Source: Bacteroidales bacterium (GTDB lineage: Bacteria > Bacteroidota > Bacteroidia > Bacteroidales > Marinilabiliaceae). From it: 64,000 bases of DNA. The notes below the pieces were generated by a model. It had not been told where the DNA came from and made no database searches. It worked only from the letters and a program-made list of their open reading frames with translations. Within the stretch, counting starts at the first letter, position 1; each line of letters begins with the position of its first letter. Positions 58,996 through 64,000 of the stretch are shown piece by piece. The translations under genes and the position numbers were made by a program. The stretch spans positions 1 through 64,000 of the forward strand of contig JAKSLD010000017.1 in the NCBI GenBank assembly GCA_024401395.1, written 5' to 3'.

Positions 58996-61900
58996 ATGTG
59001 TTCTAGATATACGATACTGACATACGTTGCTATATTGGTTGCAATTACCTCGTTGATTGGCTGTTCGTCTGATAATGATACCGACATTGAGCTTCCAATT
59101 ATTGATAAAGAGTGTTATCAGCAAGCCTCTAACATTAGTAATCAGAAAGTAACGGCCATAGCGGAGGATACGCTTGGACAGATATGGGTAGGTACGTTTA
59201 GAGGCTTGAACAGACTGGATAGTAGGGATATTTTTCAATATTATTCGAGTACCACTGATACGCTCACTATATGCGATAACCAGATAACGGATGTTATCTG
59301 TGACTCTAAAGGAAAGATGTGGGTTGCTACGGTGGATGGTGTAAGCTATCATACTGAGCAAGATAACTTCAGACGCATCAAGGTATCAAACAAGCTTATT
59401 GCTCGTCAGTTGGTGGAGACCCGTAATGGGAAGATTCTTGCTAACCAATACTCTTGTATATCAGAATATAAGCCAGCGTTGAACGTATTTGAGCCTGTAA
59501 TTGAAAACTGTGGCGATCTGGCAGGAGTCAGCCGTGCGTATGTAGATGACTCTAATTTGCTTTGGGTGGTGAACAGTAAATCAGTGCTATGTTATGATAT
59601 AGAGACATATAAGCAACTTGATGCTATTGAATTGGGGGCTGTCTATTCGTCGTATATGACGCAAAACGGCATTATCTGGATAGGAACTGACAAGGGGTTG
59701 AAGATTGTAGATACAAGGCAGCGGTCTTTTTCAAGCATCCCTATGGCTATTGCGAACCATGCTTCGTTGCAAAGTATACCTATTATGTCGATCTGCGAGG
59801 AGAGGAATGGTAATGTGATACTGATTAATGCAGCTGACCAGGCTTTCTATTTTACACCTAGCAATGGCGGTAAGGTATATGCGTATGGCGAAAAAGAGTT
59901 TCCTATAGATGTGCCATTAGCGAATATCAGTAAGCTACTCATTGATACACAGCAGAATATATGGTTGGGTTCTCTTGACCAGGGATTGAGTGTCATATAT
60001 AAGGACCGTAGAAGATTCAATAGAGACCACCATCTGAGACAGAAGATGCAGGGGAAGTCGGTTATCGCGCTTACGACGGATAAGGAGGATAATCTATGGA
60101 TTACTACATTATATGATGGGGTATGGGTAAGACTGCATGATTCGCATGAAGTGATACAGACCAACATAGAGGATCTGCTTGCAAAGATTCCGAATAGGAC
60201 TAAGCCAAATAAGATACAGTTGGCAGCATCTAACTGGTCGACTGGAATACACTACATTTTTGTAGATCGTGATAACTATCTATGGATGGCTGGGGTAGAT
60301 AGGCTGTATAAGGTAAAGCATACGGGTAAGGGCGTAGTAAAGATTGAGGAGTCTTTTGACGTACGTGTCCCTATGTGCATAAATCAAGATGAGCAAGGGA
60401 CTATATGGGTAGGTACATCTTCGCCATATGTATATGCTAAAAGGGAGTCGGAAGATAAGTTTACTGTAGTGCAGCTGGATGTTAGCGCATACACTTTTAC
60501 TACAGGTATGGAGGTGATGAAGGACGGCAGTATGCTTGTAGTTTCATTCTCTAACAAGATACAGATCATCACACTGCAAAACAGACAGACAGGTGTGCTG
60601 AATGTTGCGGATGCAGATTACAAGCGATGTATTCCAAGGAGTTCGTTCATACCTACCGCAACTTACATAGACGGAAACGGAGATATTTGGATAGGTACAA
60701 TATGTAATGGACTATTGCATTATGACATACAAAGGATGTGTCTCGAACCTATACCAGGGGCGCCTTGTAATGATATATCGGGAATAGAACAGGACATATA
60801 TGGCAATCTGTGGGTCAGTACGCAGAATGGCCTGGGGTGTTATGATATCAGGAACAAGCGTTTTACGACGTTCTCAATGGCTGACGGAACTGACGGGAAC
60901 CAGTATTACGACCGCGCGTCGTGTAAACTCAAAGATGGTACACTTGTGTTCGGTGGTACGCATGGCCTGACATTCTTCAACCCTATGGATATACAGACCA
61001 ATAGGAAATCTGCTATTATCTTCCAGAATCTGATGGTCAACAACCAGATGGTACGCCCACAAGACAATGGAATACTGGAAAAAGCGTTGTGTCTGACGCA
61101 GGAGTTGTCGCTGAAACACGATCAGAATAATATCAATATTGGTTTCTCGTTGCTCGATTTCTGCCCGAATCCAAGAGTCAGATATAGATACAAGATGGAA
61201 GGGTATGATAAACAATGGACAGAAAGTGGGCACAATCATTCTGCTACATACAATAATCTGCCTCCTGGAGAATATACGTTTAAGGTCGAAGCGACATCGG
61301 GTAATGATAATTATGTCGTGGCGTCTAAGTGCGTAAAAATTGATATTATTTCAGCCCCATGGCTTTCGTGGTGGGCTATGCTGGCTTATTTCCTAATAGC
61401 CATTATTCTGATTTCTTACATAGTGATTGCGCGTACGAGAGTAATAAAATCCAGAGAGAATATGAAGCGTGCGTTGCTGGATAAAGACCATGAGCAGAAG
61501 ATAAACCATATGAATATGTCGTTCTTCGCAAATGTCAGCCATGAGTTCCGTACACCACTTACCATGATTTCTGGCCCGTTGGCGCAGATACAGCAAAGCA
61601 AAGACTTGTCACAGCAAAACAGTCAGCTGTTGCAGATAATATCCCGTAATGTCGACCGTATGTTGAGACTGGTGAACCAGCTGATGGATTTTGGGAAGTT
61701 GGATAACGATATGCTTAGGCTTGAGGTCTCAGCGGTAGATATCAGCTCGCAGCTCAATCATATTGTGGAGATATTCAAGATAAATGCCATGGAAAAGAAT
61801 ATATCATTCCGTACCTATGGCATAGAGGAAGAGCTGATAGCATGGATAGATGTTGACAAGTTGGAAAAAATAGTCAATAATCTGCTTGGTAATGCCATTA

Positions 61901-63090
61901 AGTTTACACCGCAAGGTGGTACGATACAGCTTGGTGTTGATATTCTTAGTGAGATGCAGGCTGACAAGGTGCTGCCAAAGTCGGAATTAAAGAGAGCTGC
62001 CCACTACATCTGCTTGCAAGTAGTGGATAGTGGGGTAGGGTTGCCTGAAGACAGCATAGAGCAGATATTTGACAGATACTATCAAGTAAGCAATAACTCA
62101 GTGGCGCACGCTTCTCTTGGTACTGGCATTGGCTTGTACTACGCTCGAGGTCTGGCTAGATTGCATCATGGTTGGTTGTATGCTGAGAATAGAAAGGACA
62201 AGCAGGGGTCTGTATTTACGTGTATTCTCCCTATGTCGAGAGATGTGTACTCTTCAGAGGAGATAGTTGATGCGGAAGAGAAACAACATAAGAAGTTCCC
62301 AATAGTAAAAGAAGATGTAACGCCAGTCGCTGGAGCTAGGAGCGAGACAACGATTATGGTCGTTGATGACGATACTGAAGTGGCACATTATCTAAAGACG
62401 CTGCTTTCTCCGCAATATAATGTGATATGTAAATTCGACGTCGACAGTGCGTTGACAGCTATTAATGATCAGTTGCCTGATATCGTACTTAGTGATGTAG
62501 TTATGCCGAACAAAGACGGGTATGAGCTTTGTCGGACTATCAAAGAGGATGTGCAGATTTGCCATGTACCTGTGATTCTGGTAACGGCACGAGGCGCAAT
62601 CGAAAATCAGGTTGAAGGTCTTAAGATAGGTGCTGATGCGTATGTGCCAAAGCCTTTTGACCCTTCATATCTGATGGCGCTCATTCAGTCGCTGTTGAAG
62701 AACAGGGAGCGCCAGCGTCAGGTATTGTCCAATGCAACTCAGACAGACACGATAGAGGAGGATGTGCTGACTCCGCAGGATAGTGCCTTTATGAGTAATC
62801 TGTATAACCTTATGGAGGCAGAATTGAGCGATTCCGAACTGGATGTAACACGAATGGCTGAAAAGTTGAATATGTCGCGTACTAAGTTCTATTATAAGGT
62901 TAAGGCACTGACTGGCGAAGCTCCAGGTGTTTTCTTCAAGACATATAAGCTTAATAGAGCAGCCGAGTTGTTGAAGGAAGGACAGTATAATGTTTCTGAG
63001 GTGGCAGTGAAGACAGGCTTCGGTACTTTGTCGCACTTCTCTACAAGTTTCAAGAAGAGATTTGGAGTAGCACCAACAGGTTATAGATAA
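58996..63090 (+). CDS. Hybrid two-component system regulator (HTCS)
   Basis: The 1364-aa one-protein signalling system has a lipoprotein-like signal (SLIGC, Cys23) and two-component-regulator propeller repeats (about 45-690; several IWVGT, LWVST and IWLGS strands). Further on come a Y_Y_Y domain (about 705-775), a transmembrane helix (about 790-812), HisKA with SHEFRTPLTM (His849), an HATPase domain, a receiver with phospho-acceptor Asp1167 in LSDVVMPNKDG, and an AraC-type helix-turn-helix at the C-terminus. Such regulators bind an oligosaccharide in the periplasm and switch on a nearby polysaccharide utilisation locus. The SusC gene downstream is the likely target. All catalytic residues appear intact. 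Confidence 0.95.
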   Translation: MCSRYTILTYVAILVAITSLIGCSSDNDTDIELPIIDKECYQQASNISNQKVTAIAEDTLGQIWVGTFRGLNRLDSRDIFQYYSSTTDTLTICDNQITDVICDSKGKMWVATVDGVSYHTEQDNFRRIKVSNKLIARQLVETRNGKILANQYSCISEYKPALNVFEPVIENCGDLAGVSRAYVDDSNLLWVVNSKSVLCYDIETYKQLDAIELGAVYSSYMTQNGIIWIGTDKGLKIVDTRQRSFSSIPMAIANHASLQSIPIMSICEERNGNVILINAADQAFYFTPSNGGKVYAYGEKEFPIDVPLANISKLLIDTQQNIWLGSLDQGLSVIYKDRRRFNRDHHLRQKMQGKSVIALTTDKEDNLWITTLYDGVWVRLHDSHEVIQTNIEDLLAKIPNRTKPNKIQLAASNWSTGIHYIFVDRDNYLWMAGVDRLYKVKHTGKGVVKIEESFDVRVPMCINQDEQGTIWVGTSSPYVYAKRESEDKFTVVQLDVSAYTFTTGMEVMKDGSMLVVSFSNKIQIITLQNRQTGVLNVADADYKRCIPRSSFIPTATYIDGNGDIWIGTICNGLLHYDIQRMCLEPIPGAPCNDISGIEQDIYGNLWVSTQNGLGCYDIRNKRFTTFSMADGTDGNQYYDRASCKLKDGTLVFGGTHGLTFFNPMDIQTNRKSAIIFQNLMVNNQMVRPQDNGILEKALCLTQELSLKHDQNNINIGFSLLDFCPNPRVRYRYKMEGYDKQWTESGHNHSATYNNLPPGEYTFKVEATSGNDNYVVASKCVKIDIISAPWLSWWAMLAYFLIAIILISYIVIARTRVIKSRENMKRALLDKDHEQKINHMNMSFFANVSHEFRTPLTMISGPLAQIQQSKDLSQQNSQLLQIISRNVDRMLRLVNQLMDFGKLDNDMLRLEVSAVDISSQLNHIVEIFKINAMEKNISFRTYGIEEELIAWIDVDKLEKIVNNLLGNAIKFTPQGGTIQLGVDILSEMQADKVLPKSELKRAAHYICLQVVDSGVGLPEDSIEQIFDRYYQVSNNSVAHASLGTGIGLYYARGLARLHHGWLYAENRKDKQGSVFTCILPMSRDVYSSEEIVDAEEKQHKKFPIVKEDVTPVAGARSETTIMVVDDDTEVAHYLKTLLSPQYNVICKFDVDSALTAINDQLPDIVLSDVVMPNKDGYELCRTIKEDVQICHVPVILVTARGAIENQVEGLKIGADAYVPKPFDPSYLMALIQSLLKNRERQRQVLSNATQTDTIEEDVLTPQDSAFMSNLYNLMEAELSDSELDVTRMAEKLNMSRTKFYYKVKALTGEAPGVFFKTYKLNRAAELLKEGQYNVSEVAVKTGFGTLSHFSTSFKKRFGVAPTGYR

Positions 63091-63127
63091 TAGTAGTATG
63101 CAATTCAAATAAGTCATGGAATGATAT

Positions 63128-63163
63128 GAGGTTGGGTCAATATTACTGACACAGCCTCTTTTT
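63128..63163 (+). terminator. Terminator after the hybrid regulator gene
   Basis: The stem GAGGTTGGGTC pairs with GACACAGCCTC (one mismatch, one G-U) and a T run follows. It resembles the terminator at 51087-51115 in its right arm. Confidence 0.75.
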
Positions 63164-63176
63164 ATTCTTGTCATTT

Positions 63177-63234
63177 GAAAAAAATTACGATGAACAAAGG
63201 TGCTCTATAGGTCTAGCATAAGACCATTCCTGAT
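63177..63234 (-). repeat. Interspersed element copy H
   Basis: On the minus strand: AATGGTCTTAT, GCTAGACCTAT and AGAGCACCTTT at 11-bp spacing, then TTGTTCATCGTAA and a T-rich tail. The two units before the box nearly equal those of copy E. The rest of the non-coding stretch 63091-63468 holds the SusC leader, with a TATTTTTG candidate -7 box at 63338-63345. Confidence 0.75.
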
Positions 63235-63468
63235 TTTGATACACTCTTATGTCGTATTTTCTTTGCACTGTTAAACAGAATTTAACAACAATATGACTCT
63301 CTTATGGTCGAAAAGGGACTATAAAACCGCTTTTTTGTATTTTTGAGCAATAATTTGAACAATTCCATAAACACAATTTAACAATCTAGCAATACTATAG
63401 AACATTTGAAAAAGTAATTCTTACATATAGGTTGCAATTTTGCATTGTCTAACAAACCTAATTCAAGT

Positions 63469-64000
63469 ATGAAAAGGATTACTAATTATTTAATGATGCT
63501 ACTTGTATTAGTTCTAGTTGGTACCACGTCCGCATTTGCACAGTCAAATATGGATGTTTCAGGTACTATATTAGATAATGCAGGTGTTCCAATGGTAGGT
63601 GTTACCGTAATGGAACAGGGAACAACCAATGGTACAGTAACAGACCTCGATGGTAACTACTCCATCAAAGTACCTCAGGGCGCTACTCTCATTTTTTCTT
63701 TCATTGGCTATAACCCACAAGAAGTTATAGTTAATGATTCAAAAATCAATGTTACACTCTTAGAGGAATTAAAGGACCTCGATGAAATTGTCGTTGTAGG
63801 TTATGGCGTTCAGAAAAAGAGTTCTGTAACTGGCGCTGTAAGCCAAGTAAAGAGCGAAGACATGCAGGCTCGTACTATCACGAATGCAAATCAAGCTCTA
63901 CAAGGTAAGACGGCAGGTGTTCAGGTGCTGAGTTCATCTGCAAAGCCAGGTGCAAGTCCATCTGTGCGTATTCGTGGTATCGGTTCGAATGGCGACTCTT
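63469..64000 (+). CDS. SusC/RagA-type TonB-linked outer-membrane receptor (start only)
   Basis: The visible 177 residues comprise a signal peptide (about 1-25, ending AFA-Q), a CarboxypepD_reg-like domain (about 30-105, GTILDNAGVPMVGVTVMEQG and GNYSIKVPQG), a TonB-box-like segment (LDEIVVVGYG, about 104-113) and the start of the plug domain (ANQALQGKTAGVQVLS). These receptors import oligosaccharides with a SusD lid lipoprotein. The gene runs off the window; a SusD gene is expected downstream. It follows the hybrid regulator and is its probable target. Confidence 0.95.
   Translation, partial: MKRITNYLMMLLVLVLVGTTSAFAQSNMDVSGTILDNAGVPMVGVTVMEQGTTNGTVTDLDGNYSIKVPQGATLIFSFIGYNPQEVIVNDSKINVTLLEELKDLDEIVVVGYGVQKKSSVTGAVSQVKSEDMQARTITNANQALQGKTAGVQVLSSSAKPGASPSVRIRGIGSNGDS

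Overview
The window looks like a chromosomal segment of an anaerobic, glycan-degrading member of the Bacteroidales (Prevotella/Bacteroides-like; I do not go below order). The grounds are Bacteroidetes-type promoters (-7 box TAnnTTTG) at many genes, a SusC/RagA receptor beside a hybrid two-component regulator, propeller-type sensor kinases, a type IX secretion sorting domain, a radical SAM/lipoprotein pair, an oxygen-sensitive class III ribonucleotide reductase and a propionyl/methylmalonyl-CoA type carboxylase. No phage, IS element, plasmid gene or CRISPR array was seen.

Layout. 1-8 kb: an AT-rich repeat array, a decayed amidase, an exported esterase, an FtsX-like permease with an aminotransferase, a DivIC/FtsB-like septum protein, two unknown genes, and a radical SAM enzyme with a tiny lipoprotein. 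8-14.4 kb: two large sensor proteins around a methyltransferase; the second lacks the phospho-accepting His. 14.4-20.6 kb (minus strand): nitroreductase, DedA protein, NrdG and NrdD, and a histidine kinase. 20.7-28.2 kb: Era, methionine aminopeptidase, a serine hydrolase that seems to be a remnant of a GH3 fusion, and a propeller-SpoIIE phosphatase. 28.3-34.3 kb: RlmH, an AspT-like transporter and a three-gene biotin-dependent carboxylase. 34.3-37 kb: an accessory pocket holding repeats, a DUF4143 ATPase and a PIN toxin/antitoxin pair. 37.2-41.5 kb: FabG, DnaX (apparently read through a -1 frameshift on an A10 tract) and a GH13 lipoprotein. 41.6-48.2 kb: Wza/Wzc-like export genes, a membrane-Nudix fusion, a pseudo-cyclase/HD protein and TruA. 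48.3-56.3 kb (minus): HAD hydrolase, GH3-type acyl-adenylate enzyme, sialate O-acetylesterase, RelA/SpoT and a T9SS substrate. 56.4-58 kb: two tRNA-Glu genes, then a probable SRP RNA followed by four tRNAs. 58.1-64 kb: a Rossmann-like unknown, a 1364-aa hybrid regulator and the start of a SusC gene, the left edge of a polysaccharide utilisation locus.

The most unusual signal is intergenic. Eight copies of a conserved box (CCTTGTTCATCGTAA plus a T-rich tail) recur in both orientations. Most are preceded by a degenerate tandem array with an 11-bp period. A sister terminus (TTGCTCGC plus a T run) recurs four times, and two copies of a ~220-bp palindromic composite, about 90% identical over the part compared, combine both. 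One composite and a later fragment bracket the DUF4143 ATPase gene. I know of no described element with this design; it is the best candidate here for something undescribed.
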